Below, piece by piece: positions 1-9,900 of a stretch of DNA of 28,287 nt. Position 1 is the first letter of the stretch, and the number at the start of each line of letters is the position of its first letter. Where the stretch lies: positions 1 to 28,287 of IMG/VR virus record IMGVR_UViG_3300005747_000273; one strand, written 5' to 3'. The notes beneath the pieces were generated by a model. The model was not told the DNA's origin, did not search any database, and was given only the letters and a program-made list of their open reading frames with translations. Origin of the DNA: a virus. A program made the position numbers and the translations under genes.

Positions 1-3000
1 ACAAACACTCCATCAAACATGGATTCGAATGTCATCACAAAGATGTCGCAACTTGTTAATTCTCGCTGCCCAGATCTAGCACCAGTTCTCGGAGATCCTC
101 AAGATATCAAAGATTGCTTTGGTTCGATGCAAAAATTCATCCCACCAGAACTTCGATCATTCTTAAAGGAGCAGGCAAATGCAGTTCCAGAAGGTCCAAT
201 TTTCGACTCGATCTGTTTAACTCAAGCAGAGCTTGACAAATGGAACAATGATCGAAAGATGATTTATCTCAGCAATGGTCTTGACGAAAACACTGCTCAG
301 GAGCTCGTAGATAAAGCTAACGCTCGTGCACTTGATGATCTAGGCACTGTGTCCGACATGCTTCAAAAAGGCCCTGAAGGGCTATTGGAGGAAGCGATAG
401 ACGACCTTTTGAAACAATCCGATCCTGCATGTGAAACAGATCCATCTGCGATCATTTTAGAAGATGAAGATCTTGCAGCACAAAAGCTGGATATGCTCAA
501 TGATTTTTATAAGACAATCGAGAAGAAGTTCATCTCAGACCTCATTGAAGGAAAGCATTCGATACTCAACAACATCCTTGTTGACACCAACGGATTTCGC
601 CTTAACAAACATGAGAGACGAGCAGATAGTCCATTCTTAAGCCCAAACTATGTCGATAATGAAGAAATGTGGGAAAGAAGAGAGGAGTCTTCTCCCAGAA
701 TTATGACATGGAGAATGAAGGAAGAAAGGATGAAGGGAATGTTTCCCGAGACCGTTGGAGGAAGAATGCTTCAGAAAATGAAGAACATGAAACTTCAATA
801 TGACTCGAAAGCAAAGAACACAGTTGTAATGAAATTTAAAGACATTCAGGATGATCCTGATTATGAAAGCAAATTGATTTATCGAGTTCTTCCTCGACCA
901 AACCCAACGCACCTAATCAAAGTTGATGAGACATTCCATCGTAAGATGTCAAAGGAAGAAAAGAAGAAGCTCGGACTCGAAGGAATCAAGTTTGGAGCAG
1001 TAGAGAGTCCCAACTCAAGTCGATTTAGAATCAAAGACTTTTCTGCACAAGACATGACAAATGAAATCGACTACAGCGTTTTCAAGGACCACTTTAACGT
1101 TGAGACTGTATTGTTCCGAAACTTCTTAATGAAGAAAGCAAACATCATGATGGGTAACTCAACACTCAATAAGCTCGAAAAGATAACAGATGAGTGGAAC
1201 CTCGACACCTTGAGTTTTGTGAGAAAATCTATTATTGAAAAGCCAAACGGAAAGTTGCCGGTTGGATTTAACTTCGGAGCAGACGATCAGCAAAAGATAA
1301 CATTCAGAGACATGCTTTATGTGAATCCCGAATCAGACCCAGAAGACATGTTGACTTGGTATTACAACAAGTTCCCATGGGACAAAGTGTTAGGAAAATC
1401 AGCAACTGAACATCCAAGAGTTCATTTCTTGGATCCTTCAATTCACGGAGGATCTTACTTGTTTCCAAAGATCTACATTGAACCCGCTACCTATAATGGT
1501 TGGATGGGAATGATAAAAGCATTCATCCCAGAGATGGAGGTGTGCGATGATGTCGACAATGGGTTTTTGCAAATCAACGATATTGCGCGAAGAGCAAAGA
1601 AGATCGAAGGCTCGTTACCTGTAGATAAGCGATTATCTCAGGCACCAGAGTGTAGATTTGAAGTGCCTTATGATCGTCAGCTAACACCTGCAAATCATGG
1701 AATCCTTGAAGGTCTTGTGATTGCCACATTGAGAACTTTTGGAACTGAGTTTATCATAAGGTCTCTTCCGATTTTAGGATCAGTCAGGTTGTCTTTAGAC
1801 AACTATGACGACTCGCTGTTCACAATGATGGCCGAGAAGATGGAACAAGAATTTATAGCAGAAGAAGGTTCTTGGGACATTAACATGGTTAAGTCATACA
1901 CTTACTATCTCCTATTTATCGAACAATGCGTGCAAGTGGCTCAGAGACAAATCAAAGATGGTCTTCTAGAAGAAACCCCAGAAATGACTCAGGCCCTACA
2001 GAAACTAAACAGGGTGCAATTGGATTTCCCTAGGGAAATGAAGAGCCCTAGGGGACTAGAGATGACTATCAAGGGAGCATCAATCATAGGACATAATGCA
2101 GATTGGGAAGTTTACTTTAATAAGTTCGACGCTTCAGATTATAGAGGCAGGCTCAGGACAATGTTGCCCCATCGCCGTAGAATGGCTATAAAAGTGGCAG
2201 CAATCCACGACTCCAAAGAGCATGCACAAGTCCTATTGGCAGCATTGTTGAGAAAAGAAATGGCAAACCTCACAAAAAGGCTTGAGCAGAATCTACGACC
2301 ATTGCCTCACGTTTGGGACGTAAAGAAGTATGCCTTATCAGAAAATGGAGTCTTGAATTTCTCTGACATTAAGTCTGGACATGCAGCTGTTGAGATTGAA
2401 GTCATCGAAGGCTCATCAAAGCCCACCTATGGTTCTATCATAGATTGTCCAACCAATCGGAATGCAACGGCATTTGGGACACGAGTTCCATCCGATTCAC
2501 TACCATCGAAAGGAGCGATGTTCCTTGAAAAATACATCAGAACAATTTCGAAAAATGGTGCCGAACAGGTAATGACAATTAAAGAGTTTGAACAACTCAT
2601 CACAAGCCCAGGAAGATTCGAGGAAAATTCAAAGATCTCAGATCACTTTGGAAATGCAACTATCTTGAATGGAAAGTTTTATGGATCCATCGGGGTTAAA
2701 TTTGGCGTAAGATTAATTTACGTTCCACATAAGGACTCTGGGATAACTTCGAATCTTGACTCTTCAAAGGAGAGAGTTGGAAAGATTGGAGACTACCATC
2801 ACATTCCTCTTGCTCACTACGAACATGATGTGTTAGACAAAACCATCAAAGACATCGACTTCACCGATGAGAACATAGGTGAAGATTTAAAGTGTTACGT
2901 TGATAAATTGGCTGAAACTGATGATTTCAAGTTTATGTTTGAGACAATCATCAAAACAACGACGTTTACATCGTTATTCGGAATCTATTCTTACTATAAC

Positions 3001-3339
3001 TTCTTCGAATCAATTGGTCTCGGACCTAATGAGGTTGAAGAAGATCGCCGAAGAAAGATTAAAGGCAAATGGAAGAGAAAGATTTTCGATGATGTTAAAA
3101 AAACTTTGAAGAAGCAGTTTAGATCAACTTATCGATCCGATGACGATGAATATGAAGGCAATAAGCAAGAGAAGCGACAATTTGATGCTCAATGGTTGAG
3201 CAATTTGCTACCAGAGTCTTATATAGGATTAGATGGAAGCGTTCGATGGTGGCAATCAGCCAGAATTGTGGATGTCAAGCCATTCAATAAAGACGGTGAA
3301 GATTGCCTCAGCGATTTTCAGAAACTTTTTAAGGATTAA
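1..3339 (+). CDS. Large virion structural protein, probably 5'-truncated by the window edge
   Basis: The first ATG in this frame is at 19, but the frame is open back to base 1 (TNTPSN precedes the Met). No purine-rich ribosome site lies in bases 1-18, unlike nearly every other gene here, so the true start is probably outside the window. At least 1,106 residues are visible. I recognise no enzymatic motif. Residues 225-265 are Met-, Lys- and Glu-rich and could be helical. Around residues 855-915 an EFEQLITSPGRF segment is followed by GNATILNGKFYGSIGVKFGVRL, a pattern I recall from uncharacterised giant structural proteins of marine T4-like phages. The C-terminus has a basic/acidic stretch (about 1010-1065) and ends near a WW pair. 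It sits 3 bases upstream of the gp25-like gene, which suggests a baseplate or tail role. That role is inferred, and T4 gp7/gp10-type wedge functions cannot be excluded. Confidence 0.75.
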   Translation, partial: TNTPSNMDSNVITKMSQLVNSRCPDLAPVLGDPQDIKDCFGSMQKFIPPELRSFLKEQANAVPEGPIFDSICLTQAELDKWNNDRKMIYLSNGLDENTAQELVDKANARALDDLGTVSDMLQKGPEGLLEEAIDDLLKQSDPACETDPSAIILEDEDLAAQKLDMLNDFYKTIEKKFISDLIEGKHSILNNILVDTNGFRLNKHERRADSPFLSPNYVDNEEMWERREESSPRIMTWRMKEERMKGMFPETVGGRMLQKMKNMKLQYDSKAKNTVVMKFKDIQDDPDYESKLIYRVLPRPNPTHLIKVDETFHRKMSKEEKKKLGLEGIKFGAVESPNSSRFRIKDFSAQDMTNEIDYSVFKDHFNVETVLFRNFLMKKANIMMGNSTLNKLEKITDEWNLDTLSFVRKSIIEKPNGKLPVGFNFGADDQQKITFRDMLYVNPESDPEDMLTWYYNKFPWDKVLGKSATEHPRVHFLDPSIHGGSYLFPKIYIEPATYNGWMGMIKAFIPEMEVCDDVDNGFLQINDIARRAKKIEGSLPVDKRLSQAPECRFEVPYDRQLTPANHGILEGLVIATLRTFGTEFIIRSLPILGSVRLSLDNYDDSLFTMMAEKMEQEFIAEEGSWDINMVKSYTYYLLFIEQCVQVAQRQIKDGLLEETPEMTQALQKLNRVQLDFPREMKSPRGLEMTIKGASIIGHNADWEVYFNKFDASDYRGRLRTMLPHRRRMAIKVAAIHDSKEHAQVLLAALLRKEMANLTKRLEQNLRPLPHVWDVKKYALSENGVLNFSDIKSGHAAVEIEVIEGSSKPTYGSIIDCPTNRNATAFGTRVPSDSLPSKGAMFLEKYIRTISKNGAEQVMTIKEFEQLITSPGRFEENSKISDHFGNATILNGKFYGSIGVKFGVRLIYVPHKDSGITSNLDSSKERVGKIGDYHHIPLAHYEHDVLDKTIKDIDFTDENIGEDLKCYVDKLAETDDFKFMFETIIKTTTFTSLFGIYSYYNFFESIGLGPNEVEEDRRRKIKGKWKRKIFDDVKKTLKKQFRSTYRSDDDEYEGNKQEKRQFDAQWLSNLLPESYIGLDGSVRWWQSARIVDVKPFNKDGEDCLSDFQKLFKD

Positions 3340-3342
3340 ATT

Positions 3343-3762
3343 ATGTCAATTTCTATTATTTTTCCAATTGAAGTCGGAGACAACGGTGCACCCGTAACAA
3401 ACTCCTCTTCTTCTAGAGTAACTTCGACATCATTCGGAGCAGCATCTTATGCTGATTGGAGTCAAACAGACGCTATCAAGCAAAATCTAAAAATGCTATT
3501 ACTCACAAGACAAGGAGAATATGTCATGGATGCGAACTATGGCGTTGGTCTTCAAGATTACTTGTTTGAACTAGAGACTCTCGTTAATACAACTGGTCTC
3601 GAATCAATAATTAGATCACAAGCTTCGACTTACATGCCCTATATGACAATCAACAACCTCTCAGTTTCAATTGAAGAGGGATCGAGTATGATGAGAATTC
3701 GGATCGAATTCTTCTATAATGAACTGACAATCCCAGAAGTTTTTGAATTGGAAGTTATTTAG
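3343..3762 (+). CDS. Baseplate wedge subunit, GPW/gp25 family
   Basis: This 139-residue protein has the length and core of the GPW_gp25 family, which includes T4 gp25 and P2 gpW. These are small proteins that join the baseplate wedges to the central hub and start the sheath. The core is at residues 44-75: AIKQNLKMLLLTRQGEYVMD, then NYGVGLQDYLFE. It follows the family pattern of an Ile-x-x-Asn-Leu helix, a Leu-Thr-x-x-Gly-Glu turn, a Gly-x-x-Leu helix and Phe-Glu. The C-terminal third alternates hydrophobic residues as expected for beta strands (MMRIRIEFFYNE). A ribosome site (AAGGAT) sits at the end of the preceding gene, so the two are probably co-expressed. The next gene is the gp6/gpJ-like wedge, the same W-J adjacency seen in P2-type phages, which supports the call. 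Confidence 0.9.
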   Translation: MSISIIFPIEVGDNGAPVTNSSSSRVTSTSFGAASYADWSQTDAIKQNLKMLLLTRQGEYVMDANYGVGLQDYLFELETLVNTTGLESIIRSQASTYMPYMTINNLSVSIEEGSSMMRIRIEFFYNELTIPEVFELEVI

Positions 3763-3768
3763 GTCAAA

Positions 3769-3776
3769 CTATTTAG
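3769..3776 (+). promoter_or_regulatory. CTATTTAG motif upstream of the gp6-like gene
   Basis: The octamer CTATTTAG lies in the 35-base gap between the gp25-like and gp6-like genes, 21 bases before the ATG at 3798, with a GAGGG ribosome site in between. It belongs to a 10-mer, ACTATTTAGT (3768-3777), that recurs exactly at 15056-15065. A second TATTTAG begins 14 bases upstream at 3756 and overlaps the stop codon of the previous gene. The position would suit a -10-like late promoter giving a very short leader. It could instead be an RNA processing or protein-binding site. Function is inferred from position and recurrence only. Confidence 0.45.
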
Positions 3777-3797
3777 TCTTTGTAGAGGGACCATTAA

Positions 3798-5600
3798 ATG
3801 TCAAAACAAAAGAAAACACCTATCAAGTACACAAGCAGAGACTTCGATTCTATCAAATCAGACATCGTTGAGCACGCTAAAAGATTCTATCCAGAACAAT
3901 GGAAAGACTTTACAAAAGGAACAATCAACTCATTGTTGGTTGATTCTGTTGCGTATGTCGGAGATATTCTATCTTACTATCTCGACTATCAGGCGAACGA
4001 ATCATTTATGGATTCAGCCATCGAGTTCAACAACATTCGAAAGCACGCGAGATCAATGGGTTACAAGTTCGCAGGATCAGCCAATTCTTATGGGTTTGTT
4101 TCTCTTTATGTTCTTGTTCCATCAAATCCCGACGGAACAGCACCTGATTTCAATTACATGCCTATTCTTCAGAAGGGATCTTCGTTCACAGCATCAAATG
4201 GTGGAGTTTTTACTTTGACAGAAGATGTTGCATTTGATAATCCAACAAATGACATGGTAGCAGCAAGATTTGATTCCTCAAACGGCCAAACGACCCACTT
4301 TGCAATCAAGGCTGTTGGTCAAGTTGTTTCTGGTGTGTTCTCGAGAATTACAGTTGACTTAACAAATGCAACCTTCGAGAAATTCAAGAGAATCCGAGTT
4401 GGAGATGCAACATTCAGTGAAGTTATTTCAGTTAAAGACTCAGATGGCAACACTTACTATGAAGTTGACAATCTTGCTCAAGAGGTCGTGTTCAAGGAAA
4501 CAACCAATAGAGAAGCAGCAAGTGAAGGCGTAAGATCGATTTTAAAGCCCTTCGTAGCCACGAGACGCTTTGTTGTTGAACAAGACGACACTGGAACCTA
4601 TCTACAATTTGGATTTGGCTCAGAGGACTCTGAGGCTGAGGAAATAGCTGATCCAGCAAAAGTATTTCTAGAGATGCATGGAAAGAACTATATCTCTTCT
4701 CAAACATTTGACCCGTCAAGACTTATCGGAACAACTAAAATGGGCATTGCTCCATCAGGAACTACATTGACAGTTGTTGCAAAAGCAAACACAACCGACC
4801 TATCTAGTGCACCATCAAACAGCATTACATCCGTTGGAACTGCGAGAATGAAGTTTCCATCGGAAATCAATCTCATTTCTTCGAAGAAAAGCGCAGTTGT
4901 CAGCTCTCTAGAGCTTACAAACGAGGAGCCAATCATCGGTTCCGCCGAGAGAATGACAAACGAAGAATTAAAGCAAAGAGCCAAGAGCTACTATGCAACT
5001 CAAGGGCGCGCAGTGACTCGTCAAGATTATGAATCTCTCATTTACAACATGCCAAACAAGTTTGGAATCATCAAACGCGTGAGCGTTGTCAATGATCCAT
5101 CTGCGACAAACAGGAGAATGGCAATTTACATCACATCTGAAGGAGATGACGGAAAGCTTGTAAATGCAAACGACAGATTAAAACAAAACATTAAGAATTG
5201 GCTATCTCAATACAAGTCTCTCAATGATGTTATCGACATCTATGATGCTAAGATTGTAAACTTCGGAGTAGACTTTAAGGTCTCTGTAGATCCTCAGTTC
5301 TCTAATGAAAACATTTTATCCCGATGCAACGCCGCAATCAGGAACTATTTCTCGAACCAATCTTACATCGGAGAACCGATTTACATCACGAGACTTTATG
5401 CGATTCTCTCAAAGGTCGAAGGAGTCGCAGATGTAAAGAAAGTGAATGTTTATCAGAAAACAGGTGGAGACTACTCAATGGTCAGGATGAACTTCAAAGA
5501 AGCAATGTCTCAAGATGGAACGTTCATTAAGACACCTAAGAATGTAATTATGGAATTAAAATATCCAACCAGAGACGTAAAAGGAGTATTGGTCAGATGA
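3798..5600 (+). CDS. Baseplate wedge protein, T4 gp6-like / baseplate J family
   Basis: The product has 600 residues, close to the 660 of T4 gp6. It would form the wedge dimers that make the continuous inner ring of a contractile baseplate. The N-terminus matches the family signature I know from T4-like phages: YTSRDFDSIKSDIVEHAKRF at residues 11-30, then a Leu-Val-Asp-x-Val-Ala-Tyr-Val-Gly-Asp-x-Leu-Ser-Tyr-Tyr-Leu-Asp-Tyr-Gln-Ala-Asn-Glu run (about 47-68). Residues 380-440 carry a typical baseplate-J middle (NEELKQRAKSYYATQGRAVT, then DYESLIYNMP). The start has a GAGGG ribosome site 10-14 bases upstream and a CTATTTAG motif before that. The stop overlaps the next start as ATGA, so translation is probably coupled. 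The next gene encodes a virion protein as well, as expected for a baseplate cluster. Confidence 0.93.
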   Translation: MSKQKKTPIKYTSRDFDSIKSDIVEHAKRFYPEQWKDFTKGTINSLLVDSVAYVGDILSYYLDYQANESFMDSAIEFNNIRKHARSMGYKFAGSANSYGFVSLYVLVPSNPDGTAPDFNYMPILQKGSSFTASNGGVFTLTEDVAFDNPTNDMVAARFDSSNGQTTHFAIKAVGQVVSGVFSRITVDLTNATFEKFKRIRVGDATFSEVISVKDSDGNTYYEVDNLAQEVVFKETTNREAASEGVRSILKPFVATRRFVVEQDDTGTYLQFGFGSEDSEAEEIADPAKVFLEMHGKNYISSQTFDPSRLIGTTKMGIAPSGTTLTVVAKANTTDLSSAPSNSITSVGTARMKFPSEINLISSKKSAVVSSLELTNEEPIIGSAERMTNEELKQRAKSYYATQGRAVTRQDYESLIYNMPNKFGIIKRVSVVNDPSATNRRMAIYITSEGDDGKLVNANDRLKQNIKNWLSQYKSLNDVIDIYDAKIVNFGVDFKVSVDPQFSNENILSRCNAAIRNYFSNQSYIGEPIYITRLYAILSKVEGVADVKKVNVYQKTGGDYSMVRMNFKEAMSQDGTFIKTPKNVIMELKYPTRDVKGVLVR

Positions 5601-6970
5601 TTAAACGTTATTATGCAACAAAGGACAACACGATCACCAATGCTTTTCGCGAAAGTTTAGCAACAGATGGAAAAGATGCAAACATGGGAGCCTCGGACAT
5701 CCTCGAGGTTTTCTCAATCTATGGTCAAGTTGTGGACGAAAACGAGAACTATTCTCTTGAAGAATCAAGAATTCTAATTGAGTTCGACATCTCCGAGATT
5801 CAATCTGACATCACGGCAGAGATTGTCGATCCCAATGCTAAGTTTTATTTGAGATTGTTCAATGCCGAACACGGTAGAACCTTGCCTTTAAACTTTGAAC
5901 TAGAGATAGATACTGTAACTGCCGAATGGGAAGAGGGAACCGGTCTTGATATGGAGCAATATCAGGACTTAACCTATGGAAAAGGCTCGAGTTGGAATGA
6001 AAGCGGTGCTGGGAACCTATGGATCACGAAGGGTGGCGACTTCACTGGATCTCCAGTAACTGCTGAATTCGAAGAAGGCACTGAAGATCTGGTAATAAAT
6101 GTTACCAGTTTCGTGTCGAACTGGTTGTTGAATCCATCTAGTAACTATGGTTTGATTATTAAATTACCAGCAACAGCTACAGCACAATCTCGATCTTATT
6201 ACACAAAGATGTTCTATGCCCGAGGAACAAGCAACTTCTTTAAGAAACCTCTGCTTGAAGCTCGATGGAAAAGCCAATTGACAGATCATCGCAAGACCTT
6301 TCTTTCAGATGTCTCGAACAACATTTACCTTTACAATGAAGTTCGAGGGCAGCTGACAAACCTTGACGCCCCTGTTACTGTTAAATTTTACGAAGAGCTT
6401 GGTGGAACAGAAATTGCTGCAACCACAACTGTAACATCAGTCGAAACAGGTGTTTACGAGGCCTCTACGACCCTTACAACGGCTGCTAGCACAATCTATG
6501 ACGTTTGGTCCGCTGACGGAACAGAAGTCGTCACAGGATCAATTACGGTCCTCCAACAAGCACCCTCTACAACACCGAGCGTTAGCGATCTCGTTGTATC
6601 TGTTTTGAACAACCAAGACGTTCACTATGTCAATCAAACTTCTCGCTTCTATTTTTACATTCGAGAGAAGAATTGGTCTCCGAACATTTACACCGTGGCA
6701 ACGTCGAGACCGGATTCAAAAGTCTACGACAAATTAATTTACAAAATCTCCAAAGTTGTAACAGACGAGATCATCTTCGACTACGACATGACGGATGAAG
6801 CAACTACTCTTTCCTATGACTCAAACGGGAACTTTTTCGATCTTGACATTAGTATGTTAGAACCTAATTATGTTTACGAAATCAAGTTAGCTCTATTTAA
6901 TGTAATGACCAAGAGCTATCAAGAGCTCCCTTTCAAGCATAGATTTAGAGTGGTAAATAATGAGCATTAA
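5597..6970 (+). CDS. DNRLRE-like virion structural protein
   Basis: This 457-residue protein starts at an ATGA overlap with the gp6-like gene and has an AAGGAG site at 5581-5586. The first 235 residues resemble a DNRLRE-type beta-sandwich: an N-terminal KRYYATKDNTITNAF strand, ILIEFDISEIQSDI (about 56-69), an EWEEGTGLDMEQYQDLT loop with a following SSWNESG, and a VTSFVSNWLLNPSSNYGLII segment. DNRLRE domains occur in carbohydrate-binding and cell-surface proteins. Residues 255-320 look like an Ig- or fibronectin-like strand set (PVTVKFYEE, VETGVYEASTTL). From memory, proteins with this N-terminus follow gp6 in other marine myoviruses. A baseplate-peripheral or surface-binding role is inferred. 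No catalytic motif is visible. The gene overlaps the next start by 11 bases. Confidence 0.75.
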   Translation: MIKRYYATKDNTITNAFRESLATDGKDANMGASDILEVFSIYGQVVDENENYSLEESRILIEFDISEIQSDITAEIVDPNAKFYLRLFNAEHGRTLPLNFELEIDTVTAEWEEGTGLDMEQYQDLTYGKGSSWNESGAGNLWITKGGDFTGSPVTAEFEEGTEDLVINVTSFVSNWLLNPSSNYGLIIKLPATATAQSRSYYTKMFYARGTSNFFKKPLLEARWKSQLTDHRKTFLSDVSNNIYLYNEVRGQLTNLDAPVTVKFYEELGGTEIAATTTVTSVETGVYEASTTLTTAASTIYDVWSADGTEVVTGSITVLQQAPSTTPSVSDLVVSVLNNQDVHYVNQTSRFYFYIREKNWSPNIYTVATSRPDSKVYDKLIYKISKVVTDEIIFDYDMTDEATTLSYDSNGNFFDLDISMLEPNYVYEIKLALFNVMTKSYQELPFKHRFRVVNNEH

Positions 6971-9900
6971 AGATTTATTCGGTAAGACTTCACCAAACCT
7001 AGAAGACACAGTTCAAGACGTCGAAAGCATCGCATTTGTAGAAGAAAAGACGAAAGCGGATCAAACATACCATCCGCAAATCGACTTCTCTGATCCCGAG
7101 AACTTTGTTTATTACGGCTCTGCCGAGCTTTACTATGATGCTGCCATTCGTCGAATCTACGAAGACTATCCCTATGATGGCTCAAAAGCTGAACAAATTG
7201 CTTTTGAAGAGGCTGCGTCTTCTTTAGAGCGTTGGGTATTCGAGAATAAATATCCAAAGACCACAGGGCATATCCAACTTGGAACAACAGGTGACATGGG
7301 TGCACTGAATGGAACGTGGAGAGAGACTGGGACTCCAGAATATATTCGTGTTTGGGGAGGTCTACACACAGATAGCTCAACTAACTTAAAAGATAAGTTT
7401 GAAAAATCAGCAAAATTTGATGAAGACAAGAACAGAAATCAAAACTGGAATTGTGATTTCGATAGAGGAGTTACGATTGAGTTTTTCATGAAGCTCCCAC
7501 AAAAATCTGTCTATGAACAAAGAGTGATCTTGGATCTATGGAATGGAAAATCTGGTAATGAATCTTCTAGATTTTTACTATATGCCGTTGCTCAAAATGG
7601 AAATACTAGTCTCTTCGCAACCATAGAGGCAAATGGTGCATTCGTAATTACCCCAGTTATTGACGCAAATCAAGTTTTTGACGACTGGGGTCATATCGCA
7701 ATTACCTTATTTAATGAGGGCGGAAGACTAAAAGGATTTGGATTCATCAATGGTGAACTCAATAGAGAATTTGCATTCGGTTCAACATATGAATTTACAG
7801 GTCGAATGGATGCTTTTATTGGAGCATTGCAAAAACCTGTCGGTACAAGCGGCGACATTTATGGCGGTAAGCTCCAAGGGTCTCTTGATGAGTTTCGCTT
7901 CTGGAAAACGAAACGAACTGCTCGACAAATTAAACTCAACTGGTTTCAGCCAATCGGTGGTGGGGCAAACACTGACGATGCAACATCGGATCTTGGAGTT
8001 TACCTCAAGTTTAATGAAGGTATCGTTGGAAACAACCAAGTCGACAATGTTGTTCTCGACTATTCTGGCCGTTTAGCAAATGGAGTCTGGATTGGTTACG
8101 AGAACACGACAAGTGCTCGCTCAACAGAATCGGCAATGGAATCTCTAGGTTATACCGAAAAGCCATCGCCAATCATTTACAAGGACCATCCGTCCGTTAA
8201 AGACCTGATCTCCGAGATGCAAGATAAAGGTATCTCTTACGATGCAGACCGCGGACAATCCTTTTTCAGATCGATGCCAACATGGCTTCAAGAAGAGGAC
8301 AATGGAAACCTTAGATTGTTTGCTCAGATTCTCGGCTCTTACATGGATACACTCCATGTGCAGATCAAAGAGTTGACCGAACTCAAGACGAAGCGCTATC
8401 CAATGGAAGGCGTGAAAGCATCGACGATGGCTGCCGATCTTTTGAAAGATAAGGGATTTATGATCTCAAACATGTTCGAAAGTAACGAGGTCTACGAGAA
8501 GCTAGCAGCTATCAACCTGAATGATGCTCAGTTTGAGACCGATCTTGCCGAGATCAAGAACATTATCTACACAAACATTTACAACAACCTCGAGAAGATC
8601 TACAAAACCAAAGGAACCGAAGGTTCGATTCGCAATCTTATCCGTTGCTACGGAATTGACGACGAGCTTATCAGATTGAATCTCTACACAGACGGCGGAA
8701 CTCAATACTTCACAGATAAGTCTAGACCAACATCTGTCAAGAAGAAGTATCTTAATTTTAACCACCCAGATCGATTTGTCTCAACCATTTTCCAAGCGGA
8801 AACGTCAACAAGCACCAGATCATTCATTTCAGCGCCCGATGATGGGTCTAGAATCGCTTTTACGCTAGAGGCAGACATAGTAGTGCCCTACAAGAAAGAA
8901 GTCGGCGAGACAGGCTATTTTGCTACTCCATTCCTATCATCTTCCATCATGGGTTTTCACGAAGCTGCTGACACAGGAATTAACCCTTCGTCGAATTACT
9001 CTTGGGGCAACAATGGAAATGATCTCCAAGTCTTCCTTGTGAAAGACTCAGAAAGTTCTCGGCATGCAAAGTTCGTAATGAAGAATCAAGACGAATCTAT
9101 CTACCAAGAGTCCGACTACATCTATGACATTTACGAGAACGAGCATTATAACGTTGCTCTCCGCATAAAGCCAAAGACTTATCCATATGCTGGAGGTGTC
9201 TCGAACACAACACCAGAGTATGATGTTGAGCTTTACGCTGTTACAACCAACTTCGGAGAGATTGAAAACGAAATCATCCTATCTCAGACAATCACCAATC
9301 AAAAAGGCTCAGATCTCTTGTCTTACGCCAAGCGCGTTTACGCAGGGGCTCACCTAGTAGACATGGATGGTGCTGTTCAAGAACATTGCGACATCCAAAT
9401 TGGCGGTGTTCGCGCATGGCTTGACTATCTCGACAACGATATCATCCTCAGTCACAACAAAGATGTTTTGAACTATGGTCAGAACTCATCTATTGATGGG
9501 TCAAACCTTTATCTCATTGATGATGTTCAGATTCCAACTCAGGATTTGACAATTCTAAACTGGGATTTTGACACAGTTTTGACATCTGATTCTAGCGGAG
9601 AGTTCGAGATCGAAGACATTACCGGTGGACATGATGATGAAATTTATGGCTGGATTGACAACATCATTCGCCGAGAACACAAAGCTAAGGGGTCAAATTT
9701 CCCTCTGAGCGACTCTTCGTTCGTTGGCTATGAGTTTATCCAAGCTTACAAGAAACAGCTCCCAGAGAGCGCATACGACGCTCAAAACATCTATATCAAA
9801 GGTGAGCAAGAGATCAACTTCTCAGATGACGATGATGTTAGCGATAATCTATTCATCATGGAGAAATCACCTGCTGCTTTGATTTCCGAGGAAATGCTGA

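Noticed and set aside
233-240. TTGACA-like hexamers inside genes
   Set aside because: They arise from common Leu-Thr/Leu-Asp codons and lack a suitably spaced -10; only the intergenic copy at 28217 has one.
637-912. Open frame of 91 codons on the minus strand, and similar minus-strand frames along the window (for example 6967-7380, 9791-10219, 15354-15737, 19139-19492)
   Set aside because: All lie opposite well-supported + strand genes, have no convincing ribosome sites and give low-complexity Ser/Leu/Phe/Ile-rich translations typical of the complement of coding sequence.
4200-4230. Alternative + strand frames inside the gp6-like gene (for example 3868-4218 and 5324-5530)
   Set aside because: They are out-of-frame shadows of a gene with clear family signatures and lack ribosome sites.
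7234-7241. AATAAATA, similar to the T4/cyanophage late promoter core
   Set aside because: It is inside the coding sequence of the 2,693-residue protein with no gene start downstream; no intergenic copy was seen.
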